The notes beneath the pieces are model-generated. The model searched no databases. It saw nothing but the letters and a program-made list of their open reading frames with translations, and was not told where the DNA came from. From an uncultured Clostridia bacterium (GTDB lineage Bacteria > Bacillota > Clostridia > Oscillospirales > Acutalibacteraceae): a stretch of 12,541 nt of DNA. The stretch is taken from contig CANQIG010000037.1 of assembly GCA_947623765.1 (NCBI GenBank), positions 1-12,541 on the forward strand, in the 5' to 3' direction. Position numbers and translations under genes: made by a program. Below are positions 6,550 through 12,541 of the stretch, piece after piece (within the stretch, counting starts at the first letter, position 1; each line of letters opens with the position of its first letter).

Positions 6550-8097
6550 TTACAGGTGCCGTCTCTTCAGGAAGATGACGAGGCCGACGATCAGGACGGC
6601 CGCGGGCACCGTGACTGTGAAGAGGACGAAACCGACGAAGAACATGACCTGCGAGGAGGCGGTGATGTCCACGGTGTTGAACTGCGTCTGCTTGATGGAG
6701 AGGCCGACGCGCGTGTCGTTGACGTCCGTCAGGAACTTCATCAGATCCGTAAAGAACATATTGTTGCCGAAGGTGGAGTTCGCGACGTAGGTCTCCGTGA
6801 AACTGAGCGCACTGCCGTCCATGACGACGCCCGCGCGCACGTTGCCGTAGTTGTCCATATACCGCTGCGCGACCGCGACGAGCGTCTGCTTCTCGGTATC
6901 GGGGTCCTCCGGGAGCTCGCCGGACTCCATCATCTCATCGGTGAGGACGTACGCCGTATCCGCAGATTCCACCACGGAATACGTCGCGATCTCGCTGTTC
7001 GAGGTGAAGAGCCGCTCGATCGGCACGGAGTTCGGCATCACGAGGTTGTTGTATTCGCCGGTGAGCACGTTGCCGCGCTGGTCGTCGTTGAGAGAGGCGA
7101 AGATATAACGCGGGTCCGCAGAATACGTGGAGAGGATGTTGTTCGCGTCGCTCTCGAGCACGACGTTCGTCTGCGCCGCGAGGCCCCACTCCTCGAGGAA
7201 CGAGGAGAGGTTCTTCATGTTCGCCCAGTCCTGCGAGGGATAGGCGACGAAGAACAGCGTGTGGGAGGAAGTCATGTTCTCATCGTCGAGGAAGTCCGAG
7301 AGCTTCTCGATCTCCTCGGAGGTGAAGTCGGTCGTCGGGACGCCGAAGAAGATCAGCTGCGTATTCTCCGGGATGTCCTCGGAGAGCAGGTTGAAGGTCT
7401 TGACCTCGAAGTTGTTGTCTTCCAGAAGATCGGCGAACGAGCTGAGGTTGCCGTCCTCGGTCGTGAGGAGCTCGCCGTGGCCGGTCGCGACGGAAATGAC
7501 CGGCACGTTCTCGAGGTTCACGAGGTAGAGCGCGTTCGCGAGCGCGCCGTCCGCCTTGGAATAGTATTCGGTGGCGCCGGTCTGGCTGTTGGAGCGCATC
7601 GAGAAGAGGTCGTTCGCGTCGAGCGTCTTATGGCGCAGATCGCTCTCGACGACGATCTTGCCGGAGCTGAGGTTGTCGTCCGCGTACCGGCTGATGAACT
7701 GCGGGTTGAGATCCGGGTCGATATACTCGACGGAGATATGGCCGTTCGCCTCCTGCATCCGGTCCGCGAGGTTCGAGACCTGGCTGAATTTGAGGCCGTA
7801 GTTCGAGTAGAGCTGATCCTCGCGGTATTTCTCCTCCGCGCCGATGAAGTAGATCTTCGTGTCGCGGGTGACGTTCTTCGCCACGTCCATGGCTTCCTCG
7901 CTCAGGGAGTTGAGGCCCTCGCGGGTGAGGTCGATGTTCATGGAGGGGAACCGCGTCGTCAGCACGGAGACGATCACGTTCAGCGCGATGATGACGGCGA
8001 TGAAGACCGCCGTGAAGACGACGGACGCCGAACCGTGCTTGAATTTATCCTTGCCGAGCAGGCTGCGCAGCCCGCCCGCGCCCGGTTTCTTTGCCAT
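6550..8097 (-). CDS. GldG-like ABC transporter auxiliary protein
   Basis: A 515-aa protein with a TM near the N-terminus (~25-46), a large extracytoplasmic domain, and a C-terminal TM (~485-510) ending in KRRHL. The NIDLTREGLNSLSEEA segment (54-69) and VATGHGE (203-209) match the conserved pattern of the GldG / ABC_transp_aux family, whose members accompany ABC-2 permeases. I chose ATG at 8097, with GGAAGGGG 10 nt upstream. A GTG at 8106 with AAGGA 6 nt upstream is an equally placed alternative and would add three residues. It lies between the permease (9-18 nt upstream) and DUF4340 (17 nt downstream), so it is surely cotranscribed. In Bacteroidetes GldG is linked to gliding and the type IX system; nothing here supports that function. 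Substrate unknown. Confidence 0.88.
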   Translation of the reverse strand: MAKKPGAGGLRSLLGKDKFKHGSASVVFTAVFIAVIIALNVIVSVLTTRFPSMNIDLTREGLNSLSEEAMDVAKNVTRDTKIYFIGAEEKYREDQLYSNYGLKFSQVSNLADRMQEANGHISVEYIDPDLNPQFISRYADDNLSSGKIVVESDLRHKTLDANDLFSMRSNSQTGATEYYSKADGALANALYLVNLENVPVISVATGHGELLTTEDGNLSSFADLLEDNNFEVKTFNLLSEDIPENTQLIFFGVPTTDFTSEEIEKLSDFLDDENMTSSHTLFFVAYPSQDWANMKNLSSFLEEWGLAAQTNVVLESDANNILSTYSADPRYIFASLNDDQRGNVLTGEYNNLVMPNSVPIERLFTSNSEIATYSVVESADTAYVLTDEMMESGELPEDPDTEKQTLVAVAQRYMDNYGNVRAGVVMDGSALSFTETYVANSTFGNNMFFTDLMKFLTDVNDTRVGLSIKQTQFNTVDITASSQVMFFVGFVLFTVTVPAAVLIVGLVIFLKRRHL

Positions 8098-8115
8098 TTT
8101 GCACACACCCCTTCC

Positions 8116-8823
8116 TTAATTCCAGCGGCGGCTCTCCACCTTGCGCGCGGTGAGGAAAATGAACACCGCCGCCACGCTGACGAAATACACGACGCTCGAG
8201 ACGCCGAAGACGCCCTGCGTGAATGTATTGTAGCGGGAGGTGAAGGAGAGCCATGTGATGACGGTGCCGAGGATGTTCCCGCTCATCGCGGAGGCGATGC
8301 CGTCGAGGAACATCAAGAGGATCGCGATGGCGAAGGTCCCGATGGCCGCGATCACCTGACTGACGGTGAGGCTCGAGATGAAGACGCCGATGGAGATCAT
8401 GGCGGCGCCGTAGAGCAGCGTGCCGACGTAGTTCCCGAACAGGATGCCCCACGGGAACTGCGAGGCGAACATACTGATCGTGAACGCCGGGAGCAGGGAG
8501 AGCGTGACGGCGATGAAGTACACGCCGAACGCCGCGAAGAACTTGCCCAGCACGATGCCCGTCACGCTGACCGGCGCGGTGAGCAGCGCCTGATCGGTCT
8601 TGTTCTTACGGTCGTCGCTCATGGAGCGCATCGTGATGATCGGCATGACCATCATGGAGATCATAAACATGGAGTTGAAGACCTCGCCGATGTAGGCGCT
8701 GGAGCTGATGAGCATCACTTCATAGTAGAAAAAGCCGTAGAGCACGAGGAGCACGGCGACGACGACGTACCCGATCGGGGACGCGAAGTACGCCCGCAGC
8801 TCTCTTTTGAAAATCGCGATCAT
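8116..8823 (-). CDS. ABC-2 type permease, GldF-like
   Basis: Integral membrane subunit of 235 aa, normal for the family, with six predicted helices (~18-36, 52-66, 95-120, 127-152, 155-174, 208-225). The cytoplasmic loop after helix 2, MRSMSDDRKNKTDQALLTAP (65-84), continues into VSVTGIVLGK; a loop of this form with a Thr/Leu-Leu-Pro pattern is the signature of ABC-2 permeases that contact the ATPase. Its start codon overlaps the ATPase stop by four bases (ATGA, 8820-8823), a standard translational coupling. With the neighbouring ATPase, GldG-like and DUF4340 genes it forms a complete four-part cassette. The transported molecule is unknown. Confidence 0.92.
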   Translation of the reverse strand: MIAIFKRELRAYFASPIGYVVVAVLLVLYGFFYYEVMLISSSAYIGEVFNSMFMISMMVMPIITMRSMSDDRKNKTDQALLTAPVSVTGIVLGKFFAAFGVYFIAVTLSLLPAFTISMFASQFPWGILFGNYVGTLLYGAAMISIGVFISSLTVSQVIAAIGTFAIAILLMFLDGIASAMSGNILGTVITWLSFTSRYNTFTQGVFGVSSVVYFVSVAAVFIFLTARKVESRRWN

Positions 8824-9836
8824 TTCTCTTCCTCCTTACTCTCTTCCTCCGCGGGAGCGTCTTCCGCCGCTTCCGCTTCCCGGTTTTCGGGGACGACGTG
8901 CGCGGCGTCGGTGCTGGTGAGCTGGAGGAAGACCTCTTCGAGCGTGAGCTCCGTCGTGCGGGAAGCGAGCAGCGGCCAGCCGCGGCGGGTCATCAGCAGG
9001 AAAATGTTCCTGCGCAGGTCGTAGCCGGGGTCGCCCTCCACGGAGATCTCGAACACGCCCGGTTCCTTCTCGCCGTAGGAGAACACGTCGGTGACGTGCT
9101 CGAGCGCGTGCAGCGCGGAGACCATCTCGTTCTCCGGGCCTTCGGCGCGGATGATGAGCCGGTGCTCGGAGGAGAGGTCGCGCGCGAGAGAATCCGTGGC
9201 GCCGTCCGCAACGAGCCTGCCGTTGTTGATGACGATGACGCGCTCGCACACCGCCTGCACCTCCGGCAGGATGTGGGACGAGAGGATGATCGTGTGGTGC
9301 CGGCCGAGGTTCTTGATGAGGTTGCGGATCTCGATGATCTGCTTCGGGTCGAGGCCGACGGTGGGCTCGTCCAGGATCAGAACGGGCGGGTTCCCGAGCA
9401 GCGCCTGCGCGATGCCGACGCGCTGCTTGTAGCCCTTCGAGAGGTTGCCGACGAGGCGGTTGTAGACGTTGTCGATGCGCGTCAGGCGGCAGATCTCGCC
9501 GATGTGCTGCTTGCGGTCGAGCTTCACGCCCTTGAGCTCATACATAAAATTGAGGTATTCCTTCACCGTCATGTCGAGATACAGCGGCGGCTGTTCCGGC
9601 AGGTAGCCGATGAGCCGCTTGACCTCGTTCGGGTTCTCCAGCGTGCTCTTGCCCTGCACGGAGACCGAACCGCCGGTGGCGGAGAGATACCCCGTGATGA
9701 TGTTCATGGTGGTGGATTTGCCCGCGCCGTTCGGCCCGAGGAAGCCGACGATCGTCCCTTCCTCCACCGTGAAGCTGACGTCGTCCAGCGCGGTGTTCGT
9801 GCCGTAGCGCTTTGTGAGGTTCTTGACCTCGATCAT
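8820..9836 (-). CDS. ABC transporter ATP-binding protein, GldA/CcmA-like, with acidic tail
   Basis: A 338-aa cytoplasmic ATPase that drives the adjacent GldF-like permease. Walker A is GPNGAGKST (34-42), Q-loop Gln82 (PEQPPLY), signature LSKGYKQRV (132-140), Walker B VLILDEP (152-158) with TVGLDP, and switch His188 (SSHILPE). LSKGY in place of LSGGQ is usual for the drug/GldA-like branch and should be functional. Residues ~210-310 form the C-terminal regulatory domain typical of this branch. The last ~20 residues are almost all Glu and Ala, with a final EEESKEEEK, a disordered acidic extension. ATG at 9836 gives the classic MIEVKNLTKRYG start, but the nearest purine-rich site (AAAGGA) is 12 nt away, longer than optimal. 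First gene of the four-gene operon. Confidence 0.95.
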   Translation of the reverse strand: MIEVKNLTKRYGTNTALDDVSFTVEEGTIVGFLGPNGAGKSTTMNIITGYLSATGGSVSVQGKSTLENPNEVKRLIGYLPEQPPLYLDMTVKEYLNFMYELKGVKLDRKQHIGEICRLTRIDNVYNRLVGNLSKGYKQRVGIAQALLGNPPVLILDEPTVGLDPKQIIEIRNLIKNLGRHHTIILSSHILPEVQAVCERVIVINNGRLVADGATDSLARDLSSEHRLIIRAEGPENEMVSALHALEHVTDVFSYGEKEPGVFEISVEGDPGYDLRRNIFLLMTRRGWPLLASRTTELTLEEVFLQLTSTDAAHVVPENREAEAAEDAPAEEESKEEEK

Positions 9837-10051
9837 ACTGCATTACCGTCCTTTCTCTGGCCGCGAGGGGATGACGCGGACAGGGGAATTGCTTCAAAAA
9901 AGATTCAGATCTATCTGCTTCGCAGTCTTTTCCTCCGGACGCCCCCAAAAACGGGCGAGGGGAACGTCCGCCTTTCAGCATACCGTCTCTCTGTGACGCT
10001 TACGTGAAAAGCGGGAAAAGAAATGCGAATAATCTGTGAATTTTTGCGCGC
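9837..10051. other. Intergenic region between rpe and the Gld-like operon
   Basis: This 215-bp gap has no supported gene. Since rpe upstream is followed by another operon, it should carry a terminator and a promoter, but neither is clear. On the minus strand there is a T6 run at 9896-9901 after a possible A/T stem (AAAAGA ... TCTTTT) enclosing CTGC-GAA-GCAG. A possible -10 TATGCT lies at 9977-9982, but there is no -35 at normal spacing. Readthrough from rpe into the ABC operon cannot be excluded. Confidence 0.5.
9937..9969. repeat. Imperfect inverted repeat upstream of the Gld-like operon
   Basis: The arms GGACG and CGTCC pair, with an inner CCCC/GGGG continuation separated by small bulges and an A/T-rich loop. 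It lies about 100 bp upstream of the ATPase start. It has no adjacent T-tract, so it may be an operator or leader structure rather than a terminator. Confidence 0.35.
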
Positions 10052-10678
10052 TCAAAGCGCCTGCAGCGCGCGCAGCGCCGCGGAGACGTCCGGCGCGCCG
10101 AACACGCTCGTCCCGGCGACGAGGATGTCCGCGCCCGCGTCCCGGCAGATCTTCGCGGTCTCCATGTTGATCCCGCCGTCCACCTCGAGCAGCACGCCCG
10201 GCGCGGCACACTTCAAAAAGCGCAGCTTTTCCGTCTGCTCTGCCATGAACCGCTGGCCGCCGAACCCGGGCTCGACCGTCATGACGAGCACCATGCCGCA
10301 AAGCGGCAGGAAGGGCAGGAGCGATTCGACGGGCGTCCCCGGCTTTAAGCTGATGCCCGGCTGCATACCCATCTCCCGGATCTCCTGGAGGGTCGCGGCG
10401 ACGTCGTCCGCGCATTCCGCGTGGACCGTGATGCCGTCGGCCCCGGCCCGCTGGAACGCTTCGAGGTACCGGCGCGGATGGGTGAGCATCAGGTGAACGT
10501 CAAAAAACAGCGGGCTTTGCGGCCGAAGGGCCCGGACGATGTCCGGGCCGAAGCTGATGTTCGGCACGAAATGCCCGTCCATGATGTCGAGGTGGAGCAT
10601 ATCCGCCGCTTCCACGGCTTTCACGCTCTCCCCGAGGCGCAGATAATCCGCCGCGAGGACGGAGGGGGCGATCTTCAT
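10052..10678 (-). CDS. rpe: Ribulose-phosphate 3-epimerase
   Basis: Cytoplasmic TIM-barrel enzyme interconverting D-ribulose 5-phosphate and D-xylulose 5-phosphate in the pentose phosphate pathway. At 208 aa it has near-normal family length. Catalytic and metal-binding residues are present: His29 and Asp31 in MLHLDIMDGHFVPN, His62 in DVHLM, and Asp167 in LEVDGGI; the phosphate-binding ends VEPGFGGQ (135-142) and ADILVAGTSVFG (183-194) are intact. The ATG at 10678 is preferred: AGAAGGAG lies 6 nt upstream, whereas the upstream in-frame TTG at 10684 would abut the ribosome site. It follows the AEC permease by 52 nt and probably shares its transcript. This is not the common rsgA-rpe context seen in many Firmicutes. 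Confidence 0.96.
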   Translation of the reverse strand: MKIAPSVLAADYLRLGESVKAVEAADMLHLDIMDGHFVPNISFGPDIVRALRPQSPLFFDVHLMLTHPRRYLEAFQRAGADGITVHAECADDVAATLQEIREMGMQPGISLKPGTPVESLLPFLPLCGMVLVMTVEPGFGGQRFMAEQTEKLRFLKCAAPGVLLEVDGGINMETAKICRDAGADILVAGTSVFGAPDVSAALRALQAL

Positions 10679-10692
10679 ATACAACTCCTTCT

Positions 10693-10728
10693 GAACGGGG
10701 ACCGTTCGAGCCCGCGCGAATCGCGGGC
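10693..10728. repeat. Two adjacent hairpins between the AEC permease and rpe
   Basis: On the minus strand, GCCCGCG-5 nt-CGCGGGC (10710-10728) begins 2 nt after the AEC stop codon. GAACGG-3 nt-CCGTTC (10693-10707) follows and ends just before the rpe ribosome site. Neither has a T-tract, so they are not standard terminators. They could stabilise the upstream message or modulate rpe translation. Confidence 0.5.
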
Positions 10729-10730
10729 GT

Positions 10731-11654
10731 TTATCCGAGAAGCATCTGGCCGAGCACGGTGAAGACCGGGACGGTCAGGAGCGAGAGCGCCGTCGAAACG
10801 GCGACGCTCTTCGACGCGAGCTCGGCGTCTCTGCCGTATTCCACGGCGAAGAGGACGCAGTTCGCCGCGACGGGCGTCGCGGACTGGATCAGCGAGCTCA
10901 TGAGGAGCGGCGCGGTCGGCCGCACGGCGGCGAGCACCGCGAGGTACACCGCCGGGCAAAGCAGCAGGCGGATCGCCGCCATCTTGTACACCGCGAGGTC
11001 CGAAAGGAACTCCCTCGGCTTCACGCGCGCGATGTACCCGCCGACGACCATCATCGCGAGCGGCGTGTTGAGGTCCGCGAGCATCGAGACGGGCGAGGCG
11101 ATCACATCCGGCAAGCGGATGCGCAGGAAATAGATCGGCAGACCGATCGCGAGCCCGATGATGCCGGGGTTGAGGATCAGCGACTTCACGCGGATCTTGC
11201 CGCCGCCCATCATCAGGTATCCGTATGTCCAGCAGATGAGGTTGAACATCGCGACGAAGAACGAGCCGTAGAGCACGCCCTCGGCACCGAGGATGCTCTC
11301 GATCAGCGGGAAGCCCATGAACCCGGCGTTCGAGAAAATGATCGAGAACCGCAGCACCTTCTGCCGCGACGCGGGCTCCTTCCGGAAAAAGAGATAGCTC
11401 AGCGCGATCGCGAGGCCCATCGCGACCGCCGGAAGGAGGATCGCGAGGAGCACGCCCGTGAGATCGAGGTGGCCGATGTCCGGGGAGAGAAAGGAATTCA
11501 CGATGAGGCATGGGGTGACGATGTGGAGCAGGAGCGTGGTGATCTCGGAGAGCGCGTTCTGGCTGAGGATGCGCAGCTTCGAGATGACGACGCCGAGCAC
11601 CACCAGCACGAGGATGACCGCCACCTTCCCCGCCACGGTCAAAAGGGCGTCCAT
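10731..11654 (-). CDS. AEC family permease (auxin efflux carrier-like transporter)
   Basis: A 307-aa, almost entirely hydrophobic protein with about ten predicted helices, the usual size and topology of bacterial AEC transporters, which export or exchange organic acids and similar anions. Family features visible: an N-terminal half with LLLHIVTPCLIVNSF (41-55), FSNAGFMGFPLIES (107-120), NPGIIGLAIGLPIYF (162-176), and in the last part ATPVAANCVLFA (259-270). The paired Asn/Pro motifs are where the transport cross-over is expected. ATG at 11654 has GAAGGGGG about 7 nt upstream, inside the preceding gene, and lies 1 nt after that gene's TGA, so translation is coupled. The substrate cannot be predicted from sequence; the following rpe gene does not establish a metabolic link. 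Confidence 0.92.
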   Translation of the reverse strand: MDALLTVAGKVAVILVLVVLGVVISKLRILSQNALSEITTLLLHIVTPCLIVNSFLSPDIGHLDLTGVLLAILLPAVAMGLAIALSYLFFRKEPASRQKVLRFSIIFSNAGFMGFPLIESILGAEGVLYGSFFVAMFNLICWTYGYLMMGGGKIRVKSLILNPGIIGLAIGLPIYFLRIRLPDVIASPVSMLADLNTPLAMMVVGGYIARVKPREFLSDLAVYKMAAIRLLLCPAVYLAVLAAVRPTAPLLMSSLIQSATPVAANCVLFAVEYGRDAELASKSVAVSTALSLLTVPVFTVLGQMLLG

Positions 11655-11655
11655 G

Positions 11656-11931
11656 TCAGTCCCCCTTCTTCGCTTTTTCGGTGTTCTTCCGGTTCTCCCG
11701 CCAGAACACCGCAGCGCAGATCACGAGCACGGCCGCAGTCAGCACGCGGATGACGAGCCCGGGGACCCCGTTGAAAAGATCCCACGCGGGAAACGCCGTC
11801 GCGCCGAGCCACCAGAGCCCGAGCACCTCAAAGAAGATCCCCGCGATCAGAAAGACGCGGTTCTCCTTCCGCAGCCGCGTCATCAGAATGACACCGGCGA
11901 CGATCCAGATCGCGGCATACAGATATCCCAT
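11656..11931 (-). CDS. Small membrane protein of unknown function, three helices
   Basis: A 91-aa protein that I do not recognise. It has three hydrophobic segments (~3-19, 27-46, 58-76) and a very basic, hydrophilic tail (REN...KNTEKAKKGD). An RLRKENR stretch between helices 1 and 2 suggests a cytoplasmic loop. The ATG at 11931 is chosen because GAGG lies 5 nt upstream and a promoter is centred upstream; the frame stays open to a GTG at 12000, but that would start before the -10 box. It is the first gene of the operon and sits one base from the AEC permease, so it might be an accessory subunit of that transporter. That is inference from spacing only. Confidence 0.72.
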   Translation of the reverse strand: MGYLYAAIWIVAGVILMTRLRKENRVFLIAGIFFEVLGLWWLGATAFPAWDLFNGVPGLVIRVLTAAVLVICAAVFWRENRKNTEKAKKGD

Positions 11932-11983
11932 GTGCACCTCGAATTTCCCGCGGAAAAACCGCGTGTCCCTAAAAACCCACTCT

Positions 11984-12012
11984 ATTATAACCGAAAGCAC
12001 TCAAAATAGCAA
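11984..12012 (-). promoter_or_regulatory. Sigma-A-type promoter of the small protein-AEC-rpe operon
   Basis: On the minus strand TTGCTA (12007-12012) and TATAAT (11984-11989) are separated by exactly 17 bp. The -10 is a perfect consensus; the -35 matches four of six. Transcription would start near 11977, leaving a leader of about 45 nt before the ATG at 11931. The -35 box lies inside the arm of the dyad at 12009-12031. Confidence 0.75.
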
Positions 12013-12031
12013 GAGGGGATTCCCCGCTTGC
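12009..12031. repeat. Dyad overlapping the -35 box
   Basis: GCAAG-A-GGGG-ATT-CCCC-G-CTTGC forms a 23-bp near-perfect inverted repeat with a single internal mismatch. One arm covers four bases of the -35 box. On the minus strand it is followed by TATTTTG, so it could be either an operator for a dimeric repressor or a terminator for readthrough from mgtE. Confidence 0.55.
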
Positions 12032-12073
12032 GCGGTTTTTCGCGCGGGGGTTCGGCCCGCAAGGGTGAAGCGC

Positions 12074-12354
12074 CCTTGGAAGAGCGCGGCAGGACGTGAG
12101 AAAGAAAAGAGCGCGCTGGGAAAGGAACGCTCGGAGGGGGCGCGCTGGGTGCAAAGATAGGCGCGGCCCGCGAGAGCGGGGCGTAGCCATAAATGGCGCG
12201 GAAAGCAAAAGAGCGCGCCGCGAGAAACGCGCTGGGGTGCGCGGGCGGAGCCTTGGAAGCGCACCGGGCGCAGGAAAGCAAAAAGCGTGCCGGGGATGGC
12301 GCGACCTTGGGATGGAGCGAGGTAACGCGGAATACAAAGAGCGCGCCGGGGAGG
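12074..12354. repeat. Degenerate intergenic repeat array after mgtE
   Basis: This gene-free, purine-biased stretch contains four diverged copies of a unit whose core on the plus strand is close to GGAAAGCAAAAGAGCGCGCC plus GGGGA: starting near 12100, 12200, 12273 and 12330. Three copies are preceded 22-26 nt earlier by CCTTGGAAG or CCTTGGGAT (12074, 12251, 12305). Spacing is irregular (about 100, 73 and 57 nt), so it is not a CRISPR. The copy nearest mgtE forms its terminator stem. Open frames through the region are low-complexity and have no credible ribosome sites or family resemblance. Confidence 0.5.
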
Positions 12355-12361
12355 CGCGCTC
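12339..12361 (-). terminator. Terminator of mgtE
   Basis: A perfect 9-bp stem (GAGCGCGCC / GGCGCGCTC) with a 5-nt loop lies 6 nt past the mgtE stop. On the minus strand it is followed by TTTGTATT, a short, interrupted T-tract. The position and stem strength make it the probable end of the mgtE transcript. Confidence 0.7.
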
Positions 12362-12367
12362 GGAGGT

Positions 12368-12541
12368 TCAAAGATGCAGAATGGAACAGGCGATCTGGAA
12401 ATAGATCAGGAGCGAGAGGGCGTCCACGATGGTCGTGATGAACGGGCTCGCCATGACCGCCGGGTCGAACCCGACGCGCTTTGCGAGGATCGGCAGCGTA
12501 CAGCCGACGAGCTTCGCGACGACCACGGTCGAGACGAGCGT
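12368..12541 (-). CDS. mgtE: Magnesium transporter MgtE, C-terminal fragment (partial)
   Basis: The last 57 codons of a gene that continues beyond the window edge, ending in TGA at 12368-12370. The protein reads ...GCTLPILAKRVGFDPAVM (from residue 13 of the fragment), then ASPFITTIVDALSLLIYFQI and a short tail. The DPA-x-x-ASPFITTIVDA-x-x-LLIYF pattern is a hallmark of the last two helices of MgtE/SLC41 channels, which admit Mg2+ and some divalent cations. The Asp in TTIVDA lies 17 residues from the end, where the pore Mg2+-binding Asp of MgtE sits in the last helix. The N-terminal regulatory and CBS domains would be outside the window and cannot be checked. Confidence 0.9.
   Translation of the reverse strand, partial: TLVSTVVVAKLVGCTLPILAKRVGFDPAVMASPFITTIVDALSLLIYFQIACSILHL

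Noticed and set aside
6415..9024. An 869-codon plus-strand open frame opposite the Gld-like genes
   Set aside because: It overlaps parts of four well-supported minus-strand genes. Its product is His/Arg/Glu/Val-rich with no domain, as expected of an antisense frame in high-GC DNA.
5048..9836. A gliding motility locus
   Set aside because: Only the ABC subunits resemble Gld proteins. No other gliding or type IX secretion genes are seen, and GldA/F/G-like cassettes are common in non-gliding bacteria.
11932..12000. A longer version of the small membrane protein starting at GTG 12000
   Set aside because: The -10 box TATAAT lies within that extension, so its start codon could not be on the transcript; the ATG at 11931 has a good ribosome site.
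12074..12354. A possible CRISPR array
   Set aside because: Copies are diverged, spacing is irregular (57-100 nt), there are no constant-length spacers, and no cas genes are present.
12001..12367. Small open frames on both strands of the mgtE-AEC gap
   Set aside because: The stretch is low-complexity and open in many frames by composition. No frame has a credible start site or a family-like product.

Overview
The window looks like chromosome from a high-GC Clostridia-type Firmicute, plausibly a gut Oscillospiraceae-like lineage. That is inferred from the G+C-rich codons, the purine-rich Shine-Dalgarno sites and the gene families; no rRNA or taxonomic marker is present. Every supported gene is on the minus strand, so the window reads right to left. 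Nothing indicates a phage, IS element or CRISPR array.

Reading in the direction of transcription: (1) 12541-12368 is the 3' end of an MgtE-type Mg2+ transporter, closed by a hairpin terminator. (2) 12367-12013 is a gene-free, purine-biased stretch with a degenerate repeat array, then a chain of short dyads ending on a good promoter (TTGCTA-17-TATAAT). (3) 11931-10052 is a likely operon: a small three-helix membrane protein, an AEC-family permease one base later, then ribulose-phosphate 3-epimerase (rpe) after a 52-nt gap holding two hairpins. (4) 9836-5048 is a compact four-gene Gld-like ABC cassette: ATPase, six-helix ABC-2 permease, GldG-like auxiliary protein and DUF4340 protein, ended by a strong terminator at 5009-5031. 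Its substrate is unknown. Gliding should not be inferred from the Gld name. (5) 4842-171 is a second ABC unit with its own extended -10 promoter: a LolD/MacB-type ATPase, then a very large (1321 aa) FtsX/MacB-type permease. (6) 170-1 is a 3' flank with dyads, becoming AT-rich at the window edge.

The most unusual object is the giant permease. About 520 residues of glycine-punctuated heptad coiled coil are inserted in its first extracytoplasmic loop. The coil contains two separate arrays of three 21-residue (63-bp) repeats and one proline/glycine/aspartate-rich break almost exactly at its centre. I read this as a long antiparallel coiled-coil hairpin projecting through the Gram-positive wall, driven by the adjacent ATPase. 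Other points of interest are the duplicated module inside the DUF4340 protein, the degenerate repeat array after mgtE, and a dyad that overlaps the -35 box of the AEC/rpe operon.
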